From: Isoetes taiwanensis
Lineage: Eukaryota; Streptophyta; Lycopodiopsida; Isoetales; Isoetaceae
Direction of reading: 5' to 3'
DNA: 64,000 bases
Assembly: GCA_021234155.1 (NCBI GenBank)
Contig: JAJEKV010000010.1
Location: forward strand, 19,193,418 to 19,257,417
In this document: positions 22,091 through 33,670 of the stretch, piece after piece
Numbering within the stretch: the first letter of the stretch is position 1
How the letters are laid out: every line of letters begins with the position of its first letter
Translations under genes and position numbers: made by a program
Notes under the pieces: model-generated
Databases searched by the model: none
Told to the model about the DNA's origin: nothing
The model's input: the letters and a program-made list of their open reading frames with translations, nothing else

Positions 22091-24120
22091 GATGTGGCGA
22101 ATTAGTTCTATTAGCAAATAGACAAATAAAAAAGCAAAACCGGACTTTGAATTTCCCCGTGGTTAAACATTCTCTTTAAGAAGGAAATGAGCAGAATAAC
22201 TTCATATTTAATTCAATGCAGGCCGATGGTGCTCAAATATGCCCTTTGATGCAAGTAATCACAATACTTACTGTTTCATGGACCTCCACTGGTGGCTAGC
22301 TATTTGTTTCTTCATACTTAGCTGCTGATGCTATACAAATATGCTGCTATGAGGATTAACAGGTGAAGCTTAACATTAGACAACTCCTAAGATGTAGAAA
22401 ATCTAGGTGAAATGACTCCATGCCAACAGCAACTAACCTCAGAATACGGAATGAAGCGCATAACCTTGCAGTGCAGAAGCACATAACCTTGCAGCGCATC
22501 AAAGATAGTGTATACTTTACCATGTCCAACCTACAACACAATTTTAGACTCTTAATTTCTATCCACTCAATGAGATTCTTTGCAAACATCAAGCTTACCA
22601 TAATTGTCTCTTGCATTTGGCACTGGGTGAAATGTATCTTTGAAGATAGCTATCTATTGCTCATTCAGGTATATCTAAAGATGGCACATAATTCATCTTT
22701 ACCATGTATCCCTCTGCATGTACCATTATGGTCACGATGATCTATTATAATAATGGAGATTAAAAACAGAGGGCAAAACAAACAACTCCATCATTACCTG
22801 AAGGCCCAATGACTTTATTACCCTCAGCATAATCATTGTGGTTGTCAGGCATAGCCTGCTGAAACCTTTCTTACACTAACGGCCTGCTTGAAACCATTAC
22901 GTAAAGATGGCTAATTTGGCATAGAATTCTGCACACAACAATAGCATAACAGTAGTAAGAAATGGGTTTTTTAGTCAATATTGATGCCATCGAATAAATA
23001 TAGAAAGACAAAAAGATATAGAGCACATGCATGTGACAACATCATATTGTGCCCAAAGATTCAGAAAGAAGCAACTGCATGTGCAACATTTGATTTTTTA
23101 CGATGTACAATCTATTCTAAGCAAGCAAATAATCAAATAATATGCGTGCAGACCATGCATCTAAACCTAGGCAAAACCATAATGTAAATCACCGGCAAGT
23201 GCGAAATAAATTTTGACGCACTTCGTATATAAGGATTCACTTCACGCTGGACTACCAAGATGCAAATGGTCATAAATCTGTAAACATATTATATCGCAAA
23301 TTTTGTATCAACGTGAGAACATTAAAGATGCAAATCATGCTATCTAAGATGCAAGATATAAAATATTCTTCAATAATAAGGAAATAATCAGAATTTTTTT
23401 AGGGTATTCCTCCCTGCTTGCCTCGTTACCTGTGGCTGCAGAAACCAGAACTTGAAGTTCTGTGGCAAATCCGGAGTTACAGATGAGTAAGCAACTCAAG
23501 AATGGCTTATTATCTGCTAGAGAAAAAGAGCAACCTTGAAGACAAATACCTAATCAATGATCTGCAACCCTGAAGACATAGCAGTGATGGTAATAGAATC
23601 TATACCAGAATACTAACAAATGCAGAACGGTTTGACCTATGGCTCCATTTCGACCTGTCACAAAGCATGTATCGCTTCCTGTCTGTATGCTCCAAGCCCG
23701 ATTTCGCTCATTTTCCAAAGCCATTCATCTAAAGAATATGAAAATGCAAAAATAGTATAGGCGTTTCTAAACAGAGCTGCTTCCCATCTTCAAAGATGCA
23801 TTTCAATGCCCTGCCGAAAAGAGGCTTAATAGAGTTCAGAGATGTTGGAGGTAGTCCTGGTCCAAGCTTCTACGATAGAGTTCTGTAGGGGCGCGCAAAC
23901 TCTGCTATACATTTCAAAAATTTCCCTCTTCATCTCCCAAGCAAAAACGCAAATGGCAAAGGAATAGTATTTTGCGGGAAGGGAACGCCGCATGCGCCTT
24001 GGCACGGGTCCCAACCCCCTCCCAAAATAAAAAAGAAGATAGTGATTAAAAAAAAAGGAAATTTGTAAATTGTGAATATGCCCATGTTTTAGAGGTACAT
24101 TTAATGGAAATGACTATAGG
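22091..24120. other. No gene recognised
   Basis: AT-rich. Frames at 22356-22616 (-), 22420-22740 (+) and 23826-24014 (-) have no family signature. 'cataaccttgcagtgcag' and 'cataaccttgcagcgca' are neighbouring near-duplicates at 22459-22499. Confidence 0.35.
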
Positions 24121-24126
24121 TTTTTT

Positions 24127-24353
24127 GTGATGACCCAAATGGAAATATATCTTCAGATGAATTGTAGATGAACATGATATCTTCCCATCACAATGAAAAT
24201 CGCATGAATCGGATTACAAAATCTTAAGTTATAGAAGAATAATATAACTTATGATTTTGGACTCCATTTCAGGTGATTTTACTTGTGACGGGAAATATCA
24301 TCCTCATCTACAATTCATCTAAAAGGTATTTTCTTATTTGGATTATTATTACA
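24127..24353. mobile_element. Foldback MITE (long hairpin)
   Basis: The left arm (about 24127-24215) and right arm (about 24265-24353) are inverted repeats: left 'cagatgaattgtagatgaa' against the complement of right 'agatgaattgtagatgagg'. Pairing continues inward ('tgatatcttcccatcaca' / 'tgatatttcccgtcacaa') and through the centre ('aaaatcttaagttata' / complement 'aaaatcataagttata'). The whole 227 bp can fold into one hairpin. No coding capacity. The target-site duplication is unclear, so no superfamily is assigned. Confidence 0.75.
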
Positions 24354-24442
24354 AAGGAGTTATGATCATGTCTATCAAAAATGCCCTTGAAACAGGGGCA
24401 TTTTCGTAATTTTGCAAATATACAAGGGTATTTTTGTTGCCC

Positions 24443-24838
24443 TTAAAAAAACCACCTACTATTCTCGAGATCCAACCTGACATTCAAATTCAAGGTCCCC
24501 CTCATAACAGGAATCACTTGCATCCAATTCCAAACATCGCGTGTGACTCCACAGTGTGAATCACATATAAAATGCATTGCATACGCACCATCAGATTCAT
24601 CATAATGCTCATATATGCCATAGTGATCAAAATGCATGCCTGCACAACCTCCATATTTAGCATAATAACAAGGGGTTTGTATTTTGTAGTTTTTTTCTAT
24701 GGTTTTCATATGATTGATGTATTTCATGGGACATACGATATGCACATCTAGATCGCACATACGCTCACCTTGATATTTAAGACATTTTTCAATGGTTATA
24801 CTTATGAATATTCTTAAATTCAAACTCGAAACATGCAA
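24443..24838 (-). other. Unidentified ORF
   Basis: A 131-codon minus-strand frame rich in Cys, His, Tyr and Met, with 'TPCYYAKYGGCAGMHFDHY' and 'HFICDSHCGVTRDVW'. No family recognised. The paired C/H spacing is suggestive of metal binding but matches no finger I know. It may be chance, since the region has no other coding signs. Confidence 0.2.
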
Positions 24839-25067
24839 AACTCGAACAATGGTATTTTAGGATTGTTCACTATTGAATAATCCCAAAGGTGTCATTGGCC
24901 CCTTTCCTCCTTTGGGATATCCTACACTTGGAAGTGCACATATATGTTAGCACTAGCAACAATACATACTAATAATATGCCACCACGAACGGTGGCCCAT
25001 CCATCACCAATACGAACATCAACATAACATACACAATATATCATAAGTGAGGGGGTTCTATCTCGGT

Positions 25068-25280
25068 CTCAACTCAAAGGTACCATGTTGATACTAGAGA
25101 AGCGCATGCAAGAGAAGAAAACAAAGAAGGTAATTCCAAAACCAAAAGTAATGTATTGACTAGAATAAACACTTATTTATGTACAAAAAGATATGTCTAA
25201 GTTTAGATACTAAACTTACACAACAGGAAATGTATGTAAGTTTGGACGAGAGCCAATGTGGCATCTCAATACCCCCCTGC
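25068..25280 (-). mobile_element. Copia-type LTR-like fragment
   Basis: Read on the minus strand: 'gcaggggggtattgag' (polypurine-tract-like), then 'atgccacattggctctcg', about 170 bp of AT-rich sequence with 'gtacataaataagtg', then 'ctctagtatcaacatggtac', which resembles an LTR end followed by the start of a TGGTATCAGAG-type primer site. No gag/pol is attached. Tentative. Confidence 0.35.
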
Positions 25281-25559
25281 AACGTTGGTCTCTGAATTAA
25301 AGAGAACAAAAAAATACAATATATAACAAATACTCAAAAGGTGACAAGGATGCACACACACCAAACATCCCCCCTTGTAGCCTTGGTCATGTGCCTGGGT
25401 TAAAAAACACTTTTTGTGGGAAGCAAAAGGAAAAAGCGTGTCACCCTTCAAAGTTGAACACCAAATACTTGGCTTCAATTACTTTGCTTCTAAGTTGTAA
25501 ACTTCAGATAATTTGTCCAAATGCTTTGCTTCTAAGCTATAAACTCCAAATGGGTGATT

Positions 25560-26440
25560 GACAATCAATGTCTTCTGATAACAACAGACGGAATCATGAC
25601 AATGGTGTTGGCTGACATAGAACATTGGCTAGAGTCGTCCATTCCATCCACCTCCCGTGCGCACACTTTGCAGATAGGTTGAAACATGTTGTGGCGTGAT
25701 TGTAGCCTTTCGGGTATGTTATCCAGGTTGCATCTCCCTGGTTAGATGAGGCAGGAATGGGACAAGTTCCTTCTCGGCACACAATGGTTCCATGGATGGC
25801 TAGAGGATCGTGGCAACACACATCCGTACCCGACTTAACCCTCCAAAAATCTATAAATTGAGCTCACCCACATCTATCGAGCCCAGGACAACCTTTCAGA
25901 ACAAAATCTGCAGCCACTCGATCTACACACGATGACCGACTATAAGCCTAGGACACTATAAGCGGCCATAGTAGCCACACTCAGAAAGGACCCATCTCCA
26001 CTCATGATTGTGTCATTGTCTAGTGCTCAATAACAACATAACATCTACAGCAGGTGGGCTCTATGTACAGGCCGCAATTATTGGGATCTATGGGATTCTA
26101 GCTAGAAGCATATATATTCCTACCATCTTTTAGGTCTCTACCCTTCCTTATCCCACAATCACAAGAGATGCAGCAAGGAACTACCATACATCCATTCATA
26201 ACAATTAAAAAACAATATAAGATTCTATCATCCACCTAATAAAATAAGGGTTAATCTTAACTAAAAACTCAAACTATCTATTCCTACTAATCGGTGTCTT
26301 GGGTAGATCCGTTATCTCAAATGTTCTCCATAATTCTTTGGTTGAATAGCCTCCTCCTCAAAATTTCCCCAAATCGATTTAGGGTAGATTCGAGGTGAGC
26401 CTGAGCCCTAATTGGTAATTCCCCTTGCTCAATCGATTTG
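25560..26440. repeat. Dispersed repeat, copy 2 (relative at 5.1-5.7 kb)
   Basis: The core match to 5121-5540 is 25721-26175, colinear and on the same strand (see the copy 1 entry for shared words). The flanks to 25560 and 26440 are less certain. No coding capacity. Confidence 0.55.
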
Positions 26441-27060
26441 GCTTAGGTTAAACATATTAATATAATATTTAATCCTAACATAGCTATAGTTAATCTTATG
26501 AATAATTAGTAATACTATCTATCATCTACAGTGGCATGTCATGTATTGGTACGAATTACTTACAATATACTTGGATCGTATAGGTTCCTGTACTTGTATG
26601 CCCCTGGTACAAATATGTGACCATCACCATAAGTAAATAATGTTTATGTTAATTATTCATATTGATGATTGACAAGGTAAGGTTATATATTAAATTAAAC
26701 ATAATTAATTTATTTGCTTTTGAAGGACGACAGATATATTCATCATTAAATCATAAAAACAAGTACATGAGACTAAGGTACAGGTTTAAAACCCAAGGAA
26801 AAATCATCCCTTTGTGCAGTGCTACCTGGTAACCCCAGAGTTTCTGTGACTAGAGTAAGTATCATATTCTAAATCGCCTATATGAATTGCGAGAGATTGT
26901 TCCTTCTTAAGAGAGACCATTTTCCAACCATTATCCAGATTGATGATACTCTTAGGCTACTGACCAGAACCAACAATATTAAAAGCAAAAGGCACAATTG
27001 CACAATCGGACATATCTGTTATGAACATTATAACATTATACTCGTATGTACAAAAGATGG
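26441..27060. other. No gene recognised
   Basis: AT-rich, with no coding frame of note. Confidence 0.4.
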
Positions 27061-27065
27061 TCATC

Positions 27066-27190
27066 AAAAGGGTAGTTGCACAAGACAAGGTTTGAACTTA
27101 TAAGGGTAGTTGCACAAGACAAGGTTTGAACTTATAACCTTCTAGCTGCAAGTCACATATTTTTGTCAAGTGCTCTATCAATACTTGTTA
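27066..27190 (-). mobile_element. tRNA-derived SINE-like fragment with duplicated B box
   Basis: On the minus strand 'attgatagagcacttgac' resembles a Pol III A box, and 'aagttcaaaccttg' about 35 bases later resembles a B box. This layout is typical of plant SINE heads. The B-box end is tandemly duplicated with a 34-bp period ('gggtagttgcacaagacaag' on +, at 27070 and 27104). Confidence 0.45.
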
Positions 27191-27374
27191 AAGACATTTC
27201 CTCATGTCTTCCTCATATGTGGGGATGTTTCCAGGAGGGTCTAGACCATTCTACCTAGTTGCAGTTGGATAATATTGAGCTCCGGGAACGGGTAGCTTCT
27301 CATGAGTCAGCCTCTAGCTCTGGGAGGGGTCATCAGAGCCTAAGATTAGCCTGCCAAAAAAATTTGATGGCGCT

Positions 27375-27780
27375 AGATCCAAGCTCCGATTTTTTTTGAA
27401 TTGGATTCAGCTTGTTATTCTTCTCCACCATCATAGGTATCCTACAGATTGGGAACAGGTCGGACTAGTTGGCTCTCTTCTTTCTAGGTCAGCCTTGAGT
27501 TGGTTCATCCCCCTACTAAAGAAAGAGGCTCCTGAGTTGCAAAATCTTGCTGCATTTACTGCTGAACTTGAGGCGTGTTTTGAAGACACCGATTGGCAAC
27601 GCACAGCAGTAACCAAACTTGGCAACCTCAAATACGGCCTGAATTTATGCTTCTGAGTTTCGACACATTGCTATAGACACAGCCTGGGAAGATGAATTTT
27701 CGAAGAGGGCTCTGCGAGGATGTAAAGGATATGTTGCTGACTATGGAGGATCCCATAACCTTGGATGATGCTATAAAGTT
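27375..27780 (+). pseudogene. Gypsy gag (capsid domain)
   Basis: Contains 'YPTDWEQVGLVGSLLSRSAL' and 'WFIPLLKKEAPELQNLAAF', the capsid-like retrotransposon gag block (compare 'A..W..PLLE..S..L..F..F'). It runs on, after a frame change near 27640, into 'EFRHIAIDTAWEDEF'. An adjacent region reads like the 'LCEDVKDMLLTMEDP' block in broken frames, with 'DDAIKF' at about 27767. Capsid of the element; non-functional as read. Confidence 0.8.
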
Positions 27781-27929
27781 TGTGGTTTTTTGTGATAACT
27801 GTATGCAAGAAAGGTGAAATCAGCATGTTTCTCTACTTCCCCAAGCTCCAACGATCACAACTGTTTTTGCACCGCCCAGGTTCCCTGAATCAGTTGGCCC
27901 AGTGCCTATGCAAATTGATGGTTTGGTTC

Positions 27930-28240
27930 GAGGGCCCTTGTCTGCAGCTGAGAAGCAACGCCGAAGAGAGGCTCATCTCTGCCTCTATTATGGAGGGGTT
28001 GACCATATCGCTTGTGGATGTCCCGTTAAGCAATCAAATCATTCGAGTCCCGTCCAAGTAGTAGGAGTCTCTCGACGGCTGCCTGACATTCCTCCAACTC
28101 CTTCCACATGTGACGAAGGTTTTATTATATTTCATTGGAGTTGGAGATTGGGAGGATAGAGGTGTTGGCGCAACTTGATTGTGGTGCGAATGTGTGCTTC
28201 ATGGATAGTGTGTTCGCTACTACGCAGGCCATCCCTAGAA
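27930..28240 (+). pseudogene. Gypsy zinc knuckle and aspartic protease
   Basis: The knuckle reads 'LCLYYGGVDHIACGCP': the second Cys of C-x2-C-x4-H-x4-C is replaced by Tyr. The protease follows as 'IEVLAQLDCGANVCFMDS'; the active-site D-S/T-G-A appears as D-C-G-A. Both changes suggest decay. A Pro/Leu/Val-rich linker (28436-28600 region) separates the protease from RT. Confidence 0.7.
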
Positions 28241-28857
28241 GCAAGAACGAGCATCTCAACTCGTTAATATGATTGATGGGCGTGAGATCTCTTTGGGCGC
28301 AGTCACAGAATGTACTGCACCTCTTTGTTCGAGGAAGCTTCTTGCAGCGTTTCATTCAATCTCATTGCTAGCCCACATGCGCCAGTAGTCTTGGGTCTTG
28401 GGCCCTTGATTCCATTCTTGTTGGGATTCTAGTTCTTGTTTCTGCTCCATGTCCTAATTCGGCTCTTGTTTTTGCTCCAGTTCATGCCCCAATTTCTGGT
28501 CATGTTCTGGATGATCTCCCCAGCTCCAGTTTTAGCTCCAGCTCTTGCTCTTGTTCCTACTCTTGATCCTGTTCCTGTCCAGGTTCATGTTTCTGTGGAG
28601 GTTTTTTCACGCCCTTATCTCCGTATCTCGAAGATCTCTCTTCACAAGTTTATCCGATCTGGTGGGCAAGATCTCAGTTTAACATTTTCAATTCAAGTTC
28701 ATCCTTCGACTAGCTCTACTTCAGTGATGTCTGTCCCTGTTCGTCCTGATAAGTACAAGGGATTTGACAATGTCTTTGATAAGGTCAAAGCTAGTAATAA
28801 GACTGTCCCATTGATCTTCAGCCAGAGGCAACACCACCTTATGGCCCTATCTATGGC

Positions 28858-30090
28858 TTGTCGCCAACAGAATTGGAGGCTTTGCGGACCTATATCGAGG
28901 AGAATCTTGTGACTGGGTTTATTCGACATTCTCAGTCACCTGTAGGAGCTAAACATCTTCTTTGTTTTCAAGAAGGATGGTTTTTGCGGTTGTTTGTGGA
29001 TTATCGTGGCATCAACAAGATCATTGTGCATAATCGGTATTCTCTCCCTTTGATTCCAGAGTTACTTGAACGGCTACAAGGTGCCTATACTTCACTAAAA
29101 TTGATCTTCGAGATGCCTATAATCTTATTAGGCAAGGTGATAGTGGAAGATGGCCTTCCGAACTTGGTATGGTCATTTCGAGTATACCGTCATGCTTTTG
29201 GCTTTATCAATGCTCCAGCGGTCTTTCAGCACATGGATAATATTGTTTTTTGGGAGTTTTTGGTTCTTTTTATTATCATCTATCTGGATTATATTCTGGT
29301 GTATTCGAAGGCTTTGGAGAGGCATGAAGAACATGTCCAAAAGATCCTTCAGAAGCTACGGGAATATGGACTTTATGCCAACCCGGAGCAGTGTCAGTTT
29401 GAGCAAGATAATGTTGAGTTTCTTGGCTATCGCATCATACCTCAGGATGTTTACATAGATCTAGAGAAGGTTAGCACAGTTCTTGATTGGAAGACACCTT
29501 CTTCGGTTAAAGATGTACAATGCGTTTTGGGGTTTGCCAATTTTCATCACTGCTTCATCACGGACTATTCAGAGATCATCTTGCCCTTGACATGTCTCAC
29601 CAGGAAGGATGTTCCTTTTGCGTGGACAATTGAAGCAGAATCAGCATTCATCACTTTGAAGCATGCTTTTATAGCAGCACCTATTCTTGCACACCCGGAT
29701 CCCTCACGTCCCTATATTCTCGAAGCTGATGCATCAGATTTTGCTCTTAGTAGCATCTTGTCGCAAGAGGGGGATGATCGTGAGTTGCACCTGATTGCCT
29801 ATCATTCTCGAAAGTTTCAGGCTGCTGAGATCAACTATCCTATTTATGATAAGGAACTTTTGGCGATTGTTGACTCTTTCCAAGAGTGGCAACGATTTCT
29901 TGAATGTTCTCCTCATACGGTGACTGTGTATTCAGATTATCGCAACCTGGAATATTTTCAGTCTGCTCGAGTTCTTAATCGTCGTCAGGCTCGATGGCAT
30001 ACACAGGTGCTATCCCGCTTTGATTTCGTTATCAGATTTCGGTCTGGCATGCTTCAAGAGAAACCAGATGCTCTTTCTCGCATATCGTAA
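28858..30090 (+). pseudogene. Gypsy reverse transcriptase and RNase H
   Basis: 410 codons open. RT blocks: 'LRLFVDYRGINKIIVHNRY' (template-binding), 'SFRVYRHAFGFINAPAVFQ', then the catalytic box 'IIYLDYILVYS' at 29278-29310. The canonical Y-L-D-D reads Y-L-D-Y, so the second catalytic Asp is lost. RNase H: 'PYILEADASDFALSSILSQ' with the first Asp, 'DKELLAIVDSFQEW' with the Glu, and 'VYSDYRNLEYF'. It ends 'GMLQEKPDALSRIS', the usual RNase H-integrase linker, then a stop at 30088-30090. The segment normally holding the first catalytic Asp ('DLRxAYN') is garbled near 29100-29125. Not catalytically competent as read. Confidence 0.9.
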
Positions 30091-30205
30091 TTCGAACCTA
30101 AGGCGGGGGAGCTAGCATTTGATCAACAATCACAGGTTATTTTAGAACCTGATCGTTTCTAGCTTATGGTCATCACTTTGTTCGAGAGGCCTCATGATAC
30201 ATCCT

Positions 30206-30290
30206 TGGAATAGAAAAGAAAAGAATAGAATAGAATAGAATAGAATAGAATAGAATAGAATAGAATAGAATAATAGAATAGAATAGAGTT
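30206..30290. repeat. (GAATA)n microsatellite, 3' tail of LINE E
   Basis: More than ten uninterrupted TAGAA/GAATA units precede the LINE 3' UTR. Read on the minus strand this is a (TTCTA)n tail placed after the LINE end, as at 38785-38806. It marks the insertion point in the gypsy element. Confidence 0.9.
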
Positions 30291-31510
30291 TTTATTGTCC
30301 ACGGAGACCAATTGACCTATGGGATCCAGAAAGGAGGCGCAGCAAGCGTATTACTATCTGAGTTAAAAAACCCCCAGCCCCGAAGGATTTTTGGGGGAAA
30401 AAACGTGACAGGAATAGGATTGATGTTAAACTATACAAATATCTATCATGAGGGGAAAGAAATATGTACATATATCAGGCAAGTGCCCGAGGACCGAGCT
30501 GATCTCAGCGATCCATGACCTCTTGAAGCTATGATCCCAACATCCATACCAAGACCATGCTCAACATCTCATACAAGGACTGGTCAGGGCGGACCAGCTC
30601 AGCATAGCATATTTGAATGTCATCATATGTCAGACAACTCTAAAGGGTGTAGCACTCGTCTTCCACAGCTTCAAGTTGGCAGTGTTGACAAAGCCTCTCC
30701 TGGCACGGCTTCCCAGTCCACCTCCCCGTCGCAATCCAGAGATGATGTGCACCTGTGCGGATAGAGGCAATAGATCTGCGCCTTTTCATGTTGTAGATGA
30801 GCGTAGGTAGCATTGCGGGCCTCGCTCCAACATGCGGTTTATATGGCGTTGATAGTGTCCTCTTGACCTGTTCAAGGGTGTTGGCATCCCATAGCTTACT
30901 GAGGAAGCATGTATCAAGATACTATCTGAGACTGTGGCGATCTGCCTCCGTTTGCACTCTGATGCACCTGTGCTCCTGCACATTCTATCTAATCATCCAC
31001 TGAGCTCTCTTTTCTTGCCAGTAGGCCTTTAGGCATTGAGGTCCTATTGCCACAGTGTAAGCGAGGTTAGGGAGACGAGTATCATCCATACTGACCACCT
31101 TCTGGAAGTAGATGAAACTTGTCTCCTGCAACAGTATTTGGTATGGAACTGTGGACTTTACCCCAGGACCCATCCAAAGAAAGCTTTCTGCACCTGCTCC
31201 AAGTCATTCTAAGTAGCGAGGGAAACCACCAGGCCCTAGACCTCGACCCCATACAAAAGCACAGGTTCTATTAGCACCCTGAATAGGTGCGTCTGGTGGG
31301 CCCAATTATATAGCTCTGCCTTGTGGTTATTGTTCTACATTGCATAGAGTGGCTTCGCACCTGCTATGGCTCGCAACCGGATGGAATTGTCCCAGTTCAT
31401 GGCAGATGGAAACTCCACCCCCAAATATTTGTAAGTGGGCAACACTTTAACATTTTGGCCACGATAAGTGAGAGTTGGGGCCCTTGGCTGCCATGCGGAC
31501 GAAAAGAGCA
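30291..31510 (-). mobile_element. LINE E: 5'-truncated copy of the LINE A family
   Basis: Minus-strand pieces: 'VLPTYKYLGVEFPSAMNWD' (31335-31598 frame), 'GVKSTVPYQILLQETSF' (30985-31173), and 'HYQRHINRMLERGPQCYLR' (30786-30983). The '+' strand 30600-30780 holds the complement of the C-terminal zinc-finger region. The 3' UTR begins 'ccgtggacaataaaaa' on the minus strand next to the (TTCTA)n tail. 5' truncated at about 31510 just upstream of YKYLG. Many stops. It inserted into the gypsy element after RNase H. Confidence 0.85.
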
Positions 31511-33235
31511 GTATGCAATTAATGCTGATGCTCATATACTGCAAGTCAATTGTTCGTATCTCTACCATTAAAACTAATTTTGTTAAGCTGAAGAGCATTC
31601 TTGATTGTTACAAAATGAAGAACTTAGTCTGTAAGATGCTCATCCACCTTAAATGCTTTTTATCTGTACATGCATGAAAAGACTCTCAAAACGTGATTTA
31701 ATAGATGGTACTCATTGCATATTAATGCAAAGTAACATGATCTGAACCTATGAATTCTGTTGCATACTGAGTTGTTCAGAACGACATTTAAGAAGTCTAA
31801 GGTGAAAAGCATGCTGGCATTGAGCACATGCCCAATTTTGCCTCCTTGATGGATCTTTGCTGTTATAGTGAGGTGAGAATTTGATGTAGTGTTTAAACTG
31901 GCCAATAGCAGGTCTCACTTCATGTCTAGATGAAACAAGTTATAGGTGGAAATGAGTAGACCTAAGGTGAGGCTCTCCATTGCACTTGAGAAAGGCATTC
32001 CTCCAATGCCTGGTAGAACATTCAACAATGTAACATTTTGACATATTTTGTCCTCTACTGTGTTATGCTTTAGATAACTCACTAGGGTAACATTACCATG
32101 AAATTTGTTGAGGAGAGGAGCTTTTTGCAATGCAACATACACTTTGTCGTCTATTGTATTGTGCTTCTATAGGTGCTTAAACTATATACAATGTATATAA
32201 ACACAAATACAATTCTGAACAAAAAATTAAGCACTTCCACGTTTTCTAACATAAGAATAATTCCCCGTCTTTAAGACATATTAGCAGGAGAACCTCCAAA
32301 TATTTCTTCATTCTATGCTAAAACCAGATGAATCAAGCAAAAATATTCATTGGCTTATGAATCTACTATACAAAAAAATTACTATGTAGGAATATGTAAT
32401 GGGTTACGCATGTAGAGGAATGAGTAGGGCATATGGAAAGGGGTTTACATTTACATTGTCAACTTGGGTAGATAAAGGGCTTATGTATGAAGCTAAAAGT
32501 GCAAAATAGGTATAGGTGAATCGTTTGGAAAAATAGAAGGATAAAGTATAAGCTCTTTTTTAGGATCAATTGAACATGGCAAGCGTCTTTATGTGCCTTC
32601 ATTATGTAATTGAAGGTTGAAAATAGACTTGTTTGGAATGCTAATGTTCCATTTCAACATCATCGCACGAAACAAAGACCTAGCTAGGAATTTCTTAGAA
32701 GCATAATTTTGAAATCCTTCTGATCTTCTGGAAATCATCTAGTGGATTATCTTTTGGAAACTACAACAAACCCATCCGATCTACTAATCCTTCTGTTAAT
32801 ATAGAAACTTTTTCGATAATCCACATAAATCACTTCCCGATCACTCTAAACCTCATAAATCACTTCTAGATCACTCTAAACGTTTGTATAATGTAAACCC
32901 TTCCAAAATTCTACTCCGAATCAATTGCTCTGTGTTGGCAAGTGCCCACATTGGAGATCAGTTGACCAAGAAAGCTTGGCGACCAGGAAGGGTTTCCAAT
33001 TTGAAGGTCGAAAGGGTTTCCAAGTTTAGGAATTCTAACCCAAATCGGGCAGAGATAGTTTGAACGATTTCTTATTATCATGTGTATCGTTACTCAAAAT
33101 TATAAATGCAAACACGTTACAAGGGGTTCCATGGGGATTCGATATGGATGTAAAAATGACAATTCCTGAAACCATAGACCATATCCCAAAAACAATTGAG
33201 TGGGTTGTTATAAAAAAAACATAGATGTAAAATAA
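31511..33235. other. No gene recognised; small tandem repeat at 32823-32882
   Basis: 'cataaatcacttc(c/t)' and 'gatcactctaaac' are duplicated with about a 30-bp period at 32823-32882. No coding family. The gypsy sequence does not visibly resume past the LINE. Confidence 0.4.
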
Positions 33236-33239
33236 AAAA

Positions 33240-33335
33240 TAATCACGTTAGCTCATTGGTTATGCTAGTCATGGTAGTCTTATAAAAATATTGAGTTATT
33301 TTGGTAAAGATTCGAGCCCCCATATTTCATATTCT
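33240..33335 (+). mobile_element. tRNA-derived SINE-like fragment
   Basis: 'gttagctcattggttatgct' resembles a tRNA A box (TRGCTCAnTGG), and 'gattcgagcccc' about 60 bases later resembles a B box (GGTTCGAnYCC). No cloverleaf forms between them, so it is a SINE head or tRNA relic, not a tRNA gene. 'aaaaccttaggcaaa' is repeated just after it (33340-33410). Confidence 0.4.
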
Positions 33336-33670
33336 AAAACCTTAGGCAAAGCCGTATAGAAGATCGATATTCCATCAAAACCTTAGGCAAACTCGTATTT
33401 CATACTTTAAAATCATAGGCGCTGATATGGGGGCATGCTAGGGGGAGTGGTCCAGAGAAGAAAATAATAAGGCAATGGGGACATTCGGGAAACAATGGGT
33501 ACAAGGGCAAGATACCATGGAACATAGGGCATGATATTTGATCAACCATTAAAGGAAAGGGGAATATCTTCAAAGCTAAAGATGAGGGAGATATCTTACA
33601 AGGGAATGATATTTTCCAAGGAAAAGGGAGACACCGAAATTAAGCTTCGTGCAAGCTTAAGGGCAACTAT

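Larger units (their letters stand above)
27210..30190 (+). mobile_element. Ty3/gypsy retrotransposon, truncated (gag to RNase H, no integrase)
   Basis: Order on the + strand: gag at about 27375-27780, CCHC knuckle at about 27976-28020, aspartic protease at about 28133-28235, RT and RNase H at 28858-30090. No integrase, chromodomain or LTRs are found. The 3' side is cut by LINE E starting with its tail at about 30206, and the 5' side fades at about 27210. Frames change several times. Details are given in the component entries. Confidence 0.88.

Noticed and set aside
27210-30190. Domesticated gag/RT host gene
   Set aside because: Multiple frame changes, altered zinc-knuckle and protease residues and a mutated RT catalytic box argue for decay.
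33240-33335. tRNA gene
   Set aside because: Only A-box and B-box-like words are present; spacing and arms do not give a cloverleaf, so a SINE or relic is more likely.
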